A DNA stretch of 5,332 bases. Source: Chromatiaceae bacterium (GTDB lineage: Bacteria; Pseudomonadota; Gammaproteobacteria; Chromatiales; Chromatiaceae). Location of the stretch: NCBI GenBank assembly GCA_016880695.1, contig JAEHCY010000041.1:1-5332 (forward strand), read 5' to 3'. The notes beneath the pieces are model-generated. The model did no database searches. It was not told the DNA's origin and worked only from the letters and a program-made list of their open reading frames with translations. Positions 1 to 5,300 of this stretch are shown piece by piece (positions within the stretch are counted from its first letter, which is position 1; every line of letters begins with the position of its first letter). A program made the position numbers and the translations under genes.

Positions 1-80
1 GGGACTTCTCCGCCTACCAACCGCGATCCCTCCTGTGTCGGGCGGGGCGGTTGCGAACAACTCCACCCCACACTCGTTAC

Positions 81-86
81 GAGGAG
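81..86 (+). promoter_or_regulatory. Ribosome binding site of the SCP2-like gene
   Basis: GAGGAG lies nine bases before the ATG at 96. It decides in favour of that ATG over the in-frame TTG at 51, which has no comparable site. No convincing sigma70 promoter is visible in bases 1-80, so the promoter may lie outside the window. Confidence 0.8.
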
Positions 87-95
87 ATTCACGAA

Positions 96-500
96 ATGGC
101 AACACTCTTTTCCGCGGACTGGATGAATCAGCTCAAGGACGCCTGGAACGCCGAGCCCGAAGTGAAAGACAAGCTGGCGGAGATCCACTTCAACTCGGTG
201 ATCGCCTGTGGCTTCAAGGACGAGGCCAGCCCGCGCGGGGTTTTCATCGTGAAAAACGGCGAGTGCGTGAGTGCCGGCGCCTGGAACGGCGAGGAAGCCA
301 ACTGGGACATGCGCGCCGAGCGCAAGGACTGGATGAAGTGGGTGGAGAACGGCCTCGGCATGGCCGGCATGGGCATGGCCTTCACCACCGGCAAGCTCAA
401 GTTCCTCAAAGGCGACTTCAAGGCGATGATCAAGGACCCGCGCATGGCGGGCCCGTTCGTCAAGAGCTTCGCGCTCATGAAAAAGATCGGGGCCGAATAG
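96..500 (+). CDS. SCP2-like sterol/lipid-binding domain protein
   Basis: A 134-residue protein that looks like a single stand-alone SCP2 (sterol carrier protein 2) domain, a fold that binds lipids or acyl chains in a hydrophobic tunnel. Visible signs are the N-terminal amphipathic helix (about residues 5-30), the strands around 31-62 including GVFIVKNGECVSAG, and the hydrophobic, methionine-rich stretch GMAGMGMAF (88-96). This is followed by KLKFLKGDFKAMIKDP, the part most typical of the family, where the domain's last strand leads into a helix. There is no signal peptide or membrane segment, so it is probably cytoplasmic. The length fits bacterial one-domain members. The start at 96 has a good ribosome binding site. 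It converges on the next gene and shows no functional link with it. The ligand and pathway cannot be inferred: bacterial SCP2 proteins are mostly uncharacterised. Confidence 0.85.
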   Translation: MATLFSADWMNQLKDAWNAEPEVKDKLAEIHFNSVIACGFKDEASPRGVFIVKNGECVSAGAWNGEEANWDMRAERKDWMKWVENGLGMAGMGMAFTTGKLKFLKGDFKAMIKDPRMAGPFVKSFALMKKIGAE

Positions 501-522
501 CGCCCGTTACAAAGGCAAATCT

Positions 523-554
523 GGGGGGCGCCCGCCTCCCCAGGGGCGCCCCCT
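523..554 (+). terminator. GC-rich hairpin after the SCP2-like gene
   Basis: Arms GGGGGCGCCC (524-533) and GGGCGCCCCC (544-553) form a perfect 10 bp stem with a 10-base loop, closed outside by a G-T wobble (523/554). It starts 23 bases after the stop codon. No T-tract follows, so it may be a factor-dependent end or an mRNA-stabilising structure rather than a classical intrinsic terminator. Confidence 0.5.
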
Positions 555-570
555 TCGGCTCCGCTCAGGG
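551..570. repeat. Possible dispersed intergenic repeat fragment
   Basis: CCCTTCGGCTCCGCTCAGGG is an imperfect inverted repeat (CCCT...AGGG ends) that resembles the short CCCTTCG...CTCAGGG-type intergenic repeats found in many bacterial genomes. Only one copy is in the window, so this call rests on resemblance alone. It overlaps the 3' arm of the preceding hairpin. Confidence 0.3.
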
Positions 571-654
571 AGCGTCGCGAACGGAGGGAGGAAAGGAAAG
601 CGGGAGACCACAAAGCTCGAAGCAAACCACCCCGAGGTGAGGGTTCATGCGGAA

Positions 655-682
655 ATCGCTTGCTGCTTCGCCAGCAAACGAT
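655..682 (-). terminator. Hairpin at the end of the DsbA-like gene
   Basis: On the minus strand, arms ATCGTTTGCTG and CAGCAAGCGAT form an 11 bp stem with one G-U wobble around the six-base loop GCGAAG. The wobble pairs only in minus-strand RNA and is a mismatch in plus-strand RNA, so the structure fits the leftward gene. Its first base is the last base of that gene's stop codon. Only three T follow, so any intrinsic termination may be weak. Confidence 0.5.
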
Positions 683-1713
683 CAGGGCTTGGGCACCACC
701 TCAGCCGCCGCAGGGGCCGCTAGCTTACCGTTGACGATCGCCTCCAGCTCCGCCCGGCTCTTTTGCCCCACCACCGGCACGTTCCCAATCACCAGGGTAG
801 GCGTCGCCGTGATGCCGAGCTCGGCGGCGAGGGCCACATCGGCGCTCACCTTGTTTTTCACCGCCTCGTCCCCGGTCAGGCAGGCGTCGAAGGCCGCCAC
901 GTCTAGTGCGAGCTTCTCCGCGACCTCCAGAGGGGTGCGCCCCAGGGTGGTCTTGCTGTAGACCTCGCGCGCGAAGTCCAGGAACCGTCCTGCCTTGCCG
1001 GCACACTCGGCGGCAACCGCCCAGGTGATGGCTTGGGGGTGGATGGGCAACGGCAGGTGCTTGAAGACCAGGCGGACCTTTTCGGGAAACCGCCCTTGCA
1101 GCTCGATCAGCAGGGGAAAGGTGCGCCGGCAGTACGGGCATTCGAGGTCGAGAAAAACCACCACATCGAGCGGGGCAGTTGCGGGACCGAGGGACTGGTC
1201 ACGGACATCCTTTGGCACCAGTAGCCGTGGCGGGGCGATGCCCCCGAACAGGGGCTCGAACTGCACGCCGGCCTCGTTGAACCAGGCCTGCCGCAGCACG
1301 GAAAGACGCTGCTCCCGCTCCTGCTCGATCAGCGCCTGCTGCACCCTCAGACGCAACACCTCGGGCTTGCCTTGGAAGCGCCGGGCCACCTGGGGGTTTT
1401 GATCGAGGTAGCGATCGACCTGCTCATCGGTCACGGAGGTAGTGCTGGGCGGAAGCTGGGATTTTAGGTAGTCCTCCTTGCTGATCCCTGCCGCCTTCGC
1501 CCGCTCCTCGAGCAGCCGATCGAAGGCGTAGCGCTCCCCCGCCTGGCGCCACAGAAGCTCCAGGCGGCCCGCTTCCTCATAGAGCTGCAGTTGCTCGCGC
1601 AGGCTGAGATCGCTCAGTTGGAACGGCTGCCCCCCCATGCGGCCAAGCGAGGGATCCGCCAGCGCGGCACCGCTCAACATCAGGCCAACCGCAAGCAGGG
1701 TCCATCGAGTCAT
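682..1713 (-). CDS. Exported DsbA-like thiol oxidoreductase with SurA-like N-terminal region
   Basis: 343 residues. Residues 1-19 form a signal peptide (MTRW, hydrophobic core, cleavage after ALA), so the protein acts in the periplasm. Residues 20-155 are charged, helical and cysteine-free. They include a VTDEQVDRYLDQNPQ segment and an RVQQALIEQEREQRLSVLRQAW helix, which resemble the N-terminal chaperone part of SurA/parvulin-type proteins, although no peptidyl-prolyl isomerase domain follows. Residues 165-330 are a thioredoxin-fold DsbA family domain: VVVFLDLECPYC with the CPYC redox pair at Cys192 and Cys195, a helical insertion with two further cysteines (237, 278), and the cis-proline loop TATPTLVIG (Pro305). 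The likely role is forming or rearranging disulfides in exported proteins. The gene follows the cysteine-rich protease on the same strand after 111 bp, which suggests a client relationship (inference). The start is fixed by an excellent ribosome binding site. Confidence 0.88.
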   Translation of the reverse strand: MTRWTLLAVGLMLSGAALADPSLGRMGGQPFQLSDLSLREQLQLYEEAGRLELLWRQAGERYAFDRLLEERAKAAGISKEDYLKSQLPPSTTSVTDEQVDRYLDQNPQVARRFQGKPEVLRLRVQQALIEQEREQRLSVLRQAWFNEAGVQFEPLFGGIAPPRLLVPKDVRDQSLGPATAPLDVVVFLDLECPYCRRTFPLLIELQGRFPEKVRLVFKHLPLPIHPQAITWAVAAECAGKAGRFLDFAREVYSKTTLGRTPLEVAEKLALDVAAFDACLTGDEAVKNKVSADVALAAELGITATPTLVIGNVPVVGQKSRAELEAIVNGKLAAPAAAEVVPKP

Positions 1714-1722
1714 GGCGCACGC

Positions 1723-1729
1723 ACCTCCT
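1723..1729 (-). promoter_or_regulatory. Strong ribosome binding site of the DsbA-like gene
   Basis: On the minus strand AGGAGGT, a near-perfect anti-16S match, sits nine bases before the ATG at 1713. It directly abuts a run of seven T (1730-1736). Efficient translation is expected if transcripts reach it. Confidence 0.85.
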
Positions 1730-1769
1730 AAAAAAACGACGAACCGGACGGCGCCAGGCTCGTTCCGGT
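1730..1769 (-). terminator. Hairpin plus T7 tract between protease and DsbA-like gene
   Basis: On the minus strand ACCGGA (1769-1764) and TCCGGT (1748-1743) can pair around a 15-base loop containing the palindrome GGCGCC. After six unpaired bases comes a T7 run (1736-1730). The parts resemble an intrinsic terminator, but the stem is short and the T-run is displaced from it, so termination may be partial or absent. Confidence 0.35.
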
Positions 1770-1778
1770 CCGTGCGAT

Positions 1779-1812
1779 GGGGCCTCAGCCGTTCAACCGG
1801 CGGATCGGCCCC
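1779..1812 (-). terminator. Two-tier hairpin just after the protease stop codon
   Basis: GGGGCC and GGCCCC (1779-1784 with 1807-1812) form a perfect 6 bp outer stem. Inside it GCCG and CGGC (1788-1791 with 1798-1801) form a second stem with a six-base loop. It begins 12 bases after the protease stop codon. No T-run follows directly, so it may protect the protease mRNA 3' end or act together with the next hairpin. Confidence 0.4.
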
Positions 1813-1824
1813 GTTTCTCTGGGC

Positions 1825-4074
1825 TCACTGGGCAACGGGCGCCTCACAGACGTCCATCGTCGCCGGCAAGCCGTGCTGCTCGCCCACGTTGTAGACACAA
1901 GTGAGCCCCGCCGCACACTCGGCGTTGCTGTCGCAGTCGCCCTGCCCTGCCTGACAGGGGCCGCAGGCCGGATCGGCGCAGTAGCCCCAATCGCCCGGAC
2001 TCTTGGTGCAGGGGTTCTCGGGGGGAAGCTCGCAGACATCGAGAGTGGCGGGAAGCCCATACTTCTCACCCGCGTTAAAGGCGCAGATCAGACCGGCAGC
2101 GCATTCGGCATTGCGGTCGCAGTCGCCCTGCCCCGCCTGGCAGGGGCCGCAGTTTGGATCGGAGCAGAGCTGCCGATCGCCATTGACCCGCGTGCAGGCA
2201 CCCGCGGGTGGCGCAGTACAGACATCCACCGTGGCCGGCAGCCCGAACTGGGCTCCGGTGTTGGGCAGGCAGACCAGACCCACCGCGCATTCGCTGTTGG
2301 TATCGCAGTCGCCCTGACCCAAGGCGCAGGGACCGCAGCGGGCATCCGCGCAGAAGTCCCAGGACCCATTGGCCAGATCGCAACTGAGCTTGGGTGGGAT
2401 CGCCCCGGGCACCTCGCAGACATCGACCGTGGGCGCGTAGCCATAGGCCTCGCCCACGTCCTGCAGGCACACCAGGCCTTCTTTGCAGTGGGCGTCGGTG
2501 TCGCAGTCGCCCTGGCCCTGGGCGCAGGGTCCGCAGGCGACGTTGGAGCAATAGGCCCAGGAGCCAACCTCGGCGTTACAGGCGGAGGTCTCCGCTAGCC
2601 AGGTGTGGAATTTCAGGTTGTAGGCCAGATCGAAGCGCGAATACCACACCCGCTGGTTCTGCTCGCATCCCACGATCTCGCCGATGGACAGCACGCCCCG
2701 CAGCTTGTGATCAGCGCCGGCGAAGATGCCCGACCCGCTACTGCCCTGCTCCACCAGACCCAGGGACCAGTCGACCTCCACATACTTACCCTCGGGACCC
2801 ACCGCGGCGCACACCGCCGCCCCGCTCGCATCGTAAATGTCACAGGTGGCGTAGTTGGTGATCTGGCCCCAGGAGAGCTTCTGCAGGTCCCCGCGGGGAT
2901 GATGGATGCCAGCGACCTTTTCGGCGAGGTAGTCGGTCTCCGCGCTCCAACCCGCCAGGGTCACGCCCGCGGGCGGCAGTCGATCAAGCCGCACCAGGGT
3001 GGCATCCGGGTGCTCCAGGGTGGAGAGCAGGGTGGCCCCGCCACCCAGGGGCACGACGTCCGCCCATTCCTTGGAGTTGCAGGAGCGGGTCCGGTAAAAC
3101 CAGTAGGTCTGCATCGAGGATGCCTCGACCTGCCTGGACACGCAGTGGTTGGCGGTGAGGAAATAGGGAATCTGGGAATTGGGGTCGCTGTCCGCCAACA
3201 GGGTGCCCGAGCACACCGAACTCTGGCCCGAGGCGGTGGTGAAAACGATCTTGGCCACGGCGGGTGCCACGTCTCCCCAGCCATCGAGGTAGCAACTGAC
3301 GTCCTTCTCGCAATCCTCCGAGGCCCCCGGCCCGATGGGCAGCTTGGTCGCCGCACTGAGGAACCGTGCGGTAATGTGCGAAAGCTTGGGGATGGCGAGT
3401 CGGACCTCGCTCGGCGCGATGCCGGCAGGCAAGTACAGGGTGATACCCAAGGCATCGCCCTCGATCACCGGGCTCCAGTACAGGACGGGGTCGGGGCTAT
3501 CGGCATCGCGGGTTTGCCGATCGCGCTCCAGCGAGCGGTTGATCTCGCTGCCGCTGAACCCGTAGGCCGGCGAGGCTGCGTCGCTCGCGGAGAAGAAGCT
3601 CACCTGGGCGGCATTGGGCAGGGCATAGATCAGCAGCCCCGCGCGCAGGGCCCGCGCCTCGGGCGAGGCGAGCACCAGGGTGGTGGCCTGACCACCGTCG
3701 GCCTGGGGCACCCAGTCGAAGGCGGCGGGGTCGATCACCTTATTGACCGGGGCGGGCAAATCGCGCCCGGAGCCGACAACCGCCGGCCCCAGCGTGGAGG
3801 CCGCGCCGGGGGCGGGGGCGCTTTCGGTCTTCTGGGCGGGGGTACTGGACGGGGCATCCGCTGGCGCCGGCGGTGGCGGCAAATCCACGCGCAGCCCCTT
3901 GCCCACCGGGCCCAGGGGACGAACGCCTTGGGAGGAAGGCGAATCCGCCGGTGGGCCAAGGAAGACTTCCGTCTCCGCCGAGGGGGCGGCAGCCACCCCT
4001 GTCACGGACGCCCATTGGAGCAGACAGGCGGCGGAGAAAACCAGGACACGCGAGCAGTTGCGGTTGGAGGCCAT
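1825..4074 (-). CDS. Secreted lysyl-endopeptidase-like serine protease with four Cys-rich C-terminal repeats
   Basis: 749 residues. Residues 1-29 are a Sec signal peptide (hydrophobic LVFSAACLL, cleavage near GVAA). A Pro/Ala-rich linker (about 65-110) and a pro-region (about 110-250) follow. The catalytic domain (about 250-495) resembles Achromobacter protease I (lysyl endopeptidase, chymotrypsin fold). The triad is His310 (YFLTANHC), Asp357 (HPDATLVRL) and Ser446 (GSSGSGIF), and GIHHP (389-393) is also shared. Cys255, 261, 288, 311, 332 and 470 match the six cysteines of that enzyme, implying disulfides 255-470, 261-332 and 288-311. Cys411 and Cys422 are an extra likely pair. The Asp that gives lysine specificity seems absent: the aligned stretch is QRVWYSR, so the cleavage preference is open. 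Residues 499-743 are four eight-cysteine repeats. The protein is probably secreted and activated by removal of the pro-region. The start at 4074 is preferred over 4227 because the longer form would bury the signal peptide, and because AAGGGG lies nine bases upstream. Confidence 0.9.
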   Translation of the reverse strand: MASNRNCSRVLVFSAACLLQWASVTGVAAAPSAETEVFLGPPADSPSSQGVRPLGPVGKGLRVDLPPPPAPADAPSSTPAQKTESAPAPGAASTLGPAVVGSGRDLPAPVNKVIDPAAFDWVPQADGGQATTLVLASPEARALRAGLLIYALPNAAQVSFFSASDAASPAYGFSGSEINRSLERDRQTRDADSPDPVLYWSPVIEGDALGITLYLPAGIAPSEVRLAIPKLSHITARFLSAATKLPIGPGASEDCEKDVSCYLDGWGDVAPAVAKIVFTTASGQSSVCSGTLLADSDPNSQIPYFLTANHCVSRQVEASSMQTYWFYRTRSCNSKEWADVVPLGGGATLLSTLEHPDATLVRLDRLPPAGVTLAGWSAETDYLAEKVAGIHHPRGDLQKLSWGQITNYATCDIYDASGAAVCAAVGPEGKYVEVDWSLGLVEQGSSGSGIFAGADHKLRGVLSIGEIVGCEQNQRVWYSRFDLAYNLKFHTWLAETSACNAEVGSWAYCSNVACGPCAQGQGDCDTDAHCKEGLVCLQDVGEAYGYAPTVDVCEVPGAIPPKLSCDLANGSWDFCADARCGPCALGQGDCDTNSECAVGLVCLPNTGAQFGLPATVDVCTAPPAGACTRVNGDRQLCSDPNCGPCQAGQGDCDRNAECAAGLICAFNAGEKYGLPATLDVCELPPENPCTKSPGDWGYCADPACGPCQAGQGDCDSNAECAAGLTCVYNVGEQHGLPATMDVCEAPVAQ
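1846..2580 (-). repeat. Four tandem eight-cysteine repeats encoded in the protease tail
   Basis: Within the protease, the units are residues 499-553, 565-619, 627-681 and 689-743 (DNA 2416-2580, 2218-2382, 2032-2196 and 1846-2010). All four have exactly the same cysteine pattern: C-x9-C-x4-C-x2-C-x6-C-x5-C-x5-C-x16-C. Shared words are CGPC, GQGDCD, GL-C and a DVC end, mostly in a GLPAT-DVCE context. Linkers are 11, 7 and 7 residues. Units 3 and 4 are the most alike (CGPCQAGQGDCD and NAECAAGL in both), pointing to a recent duplication. Each unit probably folds as a small disulfide-stabilised module, possibly for binding substrate or the cell surface. I do not recognise a named family with certainty. 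Confidence 0.92.
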
Positions 4075-4083
4075 CGCTTTGTT

Positions 4084-4089
4084 CCCCTT
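4084..4089 (-). promoter_or_regulatory. Ribosome binding site of the protease gene
   Basis: On the minus strand AAGGGG lies nine bases before the ATG at 4074. It is less perfect than the downstream gene's site but supports this start, which also places the signal peptide at the N terminus. Confidence 0.65.
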
Positions 4090-4092
4090 ATT

Positions 4093-4230
4093 CTCTTTTG
4101 CCGAAACAGAGGAAGTCTGATACGCCTTGGGCTCAAGACCCCTCGTTCCGACCGCTCGACCGTCGCTTACCCTCGACACCAAGGCAAATCCCGACGGTTT
4201 CCCTTCGTCAGTACCCTTTTGGGGCACTGA
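4093..4230 (-). promoter_or_regulatory. Candidate structured mRNA leader of the protease gene
   Basis: Four consecutive hairpins can be drawn in minus-strand RNA. (a) TCAGTGCCC and GGGTACTGA (4230-4208) form 9 bp with one G-U pair and loop CAAAA. (b) ACCGTCG and CGACGGT (4198-4159) form 7 bp. (c) GTC-TGA-GCC pairs with GGC-TCA-GAC (4139-4115), with bulges and loop CAA. (d) CTCT-TTT pairs with AAA-AGAG (4111-4093) around CGGC, ending just before the ribosome binding site. The G-U pair in (a) is a mismatch in plus-strand RNA, favouring a role in the protease transcript. The piece GACG at 4209-4206 can alternatively pair with CGTC at 4196-4193, competing with (a) and (b). No known riboswitch signature was recognised. 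Confidence 0.35.
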
Positions 4231-4350
4231 GTTACGCTCTCTTTCCCAATCTTACCTCATTTTTTCCCGCGCCACCGGCGGTCTCTGTTTCGCAAGGACA
4301 CCACCTAGAAGAAGCAGACTCCGGCGTGCCTGCGATCCGATCGGGGCCAA

Positions 4351-4378
4351 TTGACCAGTGCCGTTCGAGTGGTGTAAA
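4351..4378 (+). promoter_or_regulatory. Probable sigma70-type promoter of the response regulator
   Basis: TTGACC (4351-4356, five of six matches to the -35 consensus) is separated by 16 bases from TGTAAA (4373-4378, four of six matches to the -10). Transcription would begin near 4385, giving a leader of about 155 bases. The palindrome CCGATCGG (4337-4344) lies just upstream of the -35 and could be an operator half of a binding site. Confidence 0.5.
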
Positions 4379-4399
4379 AACCTTACTCGCGCTGTGCAT

Positions 4400-4453
4400 C
4401 ACGCTCCCGGCCAAAGGCTCGATTGGGTTCGCACAACGGCCGGAAGGAGCGTG
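4400..4453 (+). promoter_or_regulatory. Long hairpin in the regulator's 5' leader
   Basis: CACGCTC-CCGGCC (4400-4412) pairs with GGCCGG (4438-4443) and GAGCGTG (4447-4453). This makes a 13 bp stem with a three-base bulge (AAG) on one side and a 25-base loop. It lies between the predicted transcription start and the start codon. It could be a binding palindrome in DNA or a structured RNA leader. No T-run follows, so a simple terminator is unlikely. Confidence 0.5.
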
Positions 4454-4456
4454 TCT

Positions 4457-4478
4457 GGCGCTTTGCGGGGTTGGCGCC
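4457..4478 (+). promoter_or_regulatory. Second small hairpin in the regulator's leader
   Basis: GGCGC (4457-4461) pairs with GCGCC (4474-4478) around a 12-base loop. It lies three bases after the larger hairpin. It is short and could be chance in GC-rich DNA. It is listed because the two stems together occupy most of the predicted leader. Confidence 0.3.
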
Positions 4479-4525
4479 GAAGTAGGCCGAGCGACCACTA
4501 CAAAACACACCCGACACGGATAACC

Positions 4526-4532
4526 GGAAGAA
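4526..4532 (+). promoter_or_regulatory. Ribosome binding site of the response regulator
   Basis: GGAAGAA lies eight bases before the ATG at 4541. It is a moderate match. It selects this ATG, after which the protein begins directly with the receiver-domain strand IRVLVVDDH. Confidence 0.6.
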
Positions 4533-4540
4533 CCTGGCTC

Positions 4541-5248
4541 ATGCCGGACGCCCCCATTCGAGTTCTCGTGGTCGATGACCATACCCTGGTGTGTAAAGGG
4601 ATCGCTGCCCTGCTGCGGGAGATTGGCGGGTTCGAGATCATCGGCGAGGCCGCGGACGGCCACCAAGCGGTCAGCGCGGCCCAGGCCCTGAATCCCGACG
4701 TGATCCTCATCGAGCCAGTGCTCCCAGGGCTGTCGGGGGCCGAAGCCATTCACCAGATCCTCGCCACCCGGCCGCAGGCCCGCATCCTGGTGCTGAGCAA
4801 CCTGTCGTCCGAGGACCAGTTGGTGGCTACCGTCCGTGCCGGTGCCATGGGCTGCCTGCTAAAGGACGCCGAGCCGCTGGAACTGGCGCGGGCCATCCGC
4901 GCCCTGCACCGCGGCGAGCCCTGGCTGGCGCCGGCCCTCGCCCGCAGAATCCTCTACGAAATAAGTCACCCCGGGAACAGCCGGCATGTCGCCGGTCCGA
5001 AGGGGTTCGAGCATCTGACGAATCGGGAATCGACGGTTCTGGGACTGGTGGCCAAAGGGCTCGGCAATCGGGCCATCGCCGGCCGACTGCGGGTGAGCGA
5101 GGCCACCGTGCGCACCCACGTCAGCCACATCCTGGGGAAACTCCACCTGTCGAACCGCGTACAGGCGGTGCTCTTTGCCCTGCGGGAAGGGCTTGCCGCC
5201 CCGGACGAAGTTTCCTCGAACGGGCGCAGAGGACGCCCCCTCCCCTGA
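4541..5248 (+). CDS. NarL/FixJ-family response regulator with Glu at the phospho-acceptor site
   Basis: 235 residues. The N-terminal receiver domain spans about 5-120: the acidic pair Asp12-Asp13 (VLVVDDH), the conserved Ser86 (ILVLSN) and Lys108 (GCLLKDA) are present. The strand that normally carries the phosphorylated Asp reads PDVILIEPVLPGLSG, with Glu58 where Asp is expected. A LuxR/GerE-type helix-turn-helix follows at about 156-218: LTNRESTVLGLVAKGLGNRAI leads into RVSEATVRTHVSHILGKL, the recognition region. It should bind DNA as a dimer. Because Glu cannot be phosphorylated normally and can mimic Asp-phosphate, it may act independently of a kinase (inference). No histidine kinase is visible in the window. 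It is transcribed away from the protease, and the shared 466 bp region is a natural place for it to act. The product matches the usual length of about 210-235 residues. Confidence 0.92.
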   Translation: MPDAPIRVLVVDDHTLVCKGIAALLREIGGFEIIGEAADGHQAVSAAQALNPDVILIEPVLPGLSGAEAIHQILATRPQARILVLSNLSSEDQLVATVRAGAMGCLLKDAEPLELARAIRALHRGEPWLAPALARRILYEISHPGNSRHVAGPKGFEHLTNRESTVLGLVAKGLGNRAIAGRLRVSEATVRTHVSHILGKLHLSNRVQAVLFALREGLAAPDEVSSNGRRGRPLP

Positions 5249-5271
5249 GCCTGCCTGGGGCGTAGACGGCC

Positions 5272-5300
5272 GGCTGGCACCGCCCCCGGGGGAATCAGCC
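5272..5300 (+). terminator. Weak hairpin after the response regulator
   Basis: GGCTG (5272-5276) can pair with CAGCC (5296-5300) around the palindromic CCCCCGGGGG (5283-5292). It starts 24 bases after the stop codon. There is no T-run. The remainder of 5249-5332 shows no gene that I can support. Confidence 0.3.

Larger units (their letters stand above)
4075..4540. other. Divergent intergenic regulatory region (466 bp)
   Basis: The region separates the start codons of the leftward protease and the rightward response regulator. Open frames crossing it are extensions or shadows of those two genes and show no protein-like composition. It holds a probable promoter for the regulator (4351-4378), a perfect palindrome CCGATCGG (4337-4344) just upstream of it, two hairpins in the regulator's leader, and a series of four hairpins in the protease leader (4093-4230). 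I found no convincing sigma70 promoter for the protease. Confidence 0.7.

Noticed and set aside
128..625. Minus-strand open frame opposite the SCP2-like gene
   Set aside because: It is antisense to a well-supported gene, low in protein-like features and without a ribosome binding site or recognisable domain.
1777..2598. 273-codon plus-strand open frame with repeated Val-Ala-Leu and Gly-Ala words
   Set aside because: The apparent repeats are the antisense image of the four cysteine repeats of the protease tail.
4024..4026. Cys17 of the protease as a lipoprotein cysteine
   Set aside because: The preceding residues SAA do not make a proper lipobox and the hydrophobic core continues past the cysteine. 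A standard signal peptidase I site near residue 29 fits better.
4075..4227. In-frame N-terminal extension of the protease by 51 residues
   Set aside because: It would place the signal peptide internally. The start at 4074 has a ribosome binding site and a normal signal peptide. The extension has no domain character and overlaps the leader hairpins.
2605..4230. 541-codon plus-strand open frame opposite the protease
   Set aside because: It lies entirely antisense to a gene with a full catalytic triad, signal peptide and repeats. Its translation is rich in Gly, Arg, His and Gln with no recognisable motif. Long antisense frames are expected in GC-rich DNA.
4150..4230. Cyclic di-GMP type I riboswitch upstream of the protease
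   Set aside because: An AGGGAAACC stretch resembles one conserved segment, but the other conserved blocks (the CACGCACAGGGCAAACC context, GACGCAAAGCC and the receptor stem) are missing.
4288..4304. Possible sigma54 promoter for the protease (GG-N10-GC on the minus strand)
   Set aside because: Only the GG and TTGC core match; the remaining consensus bases do not. Such matches are frequent by chance, and no enhancer-binding regulator is nearby (the regulator here is NarL-type).
4358..4540. In-frame N-terminal extension of the response regulator by 61 residues
   Set aside because: It overlaps the predicted -10 region and the leader hairpins, lacks protein-like composition, and precedes the normal start of a receiver domain.
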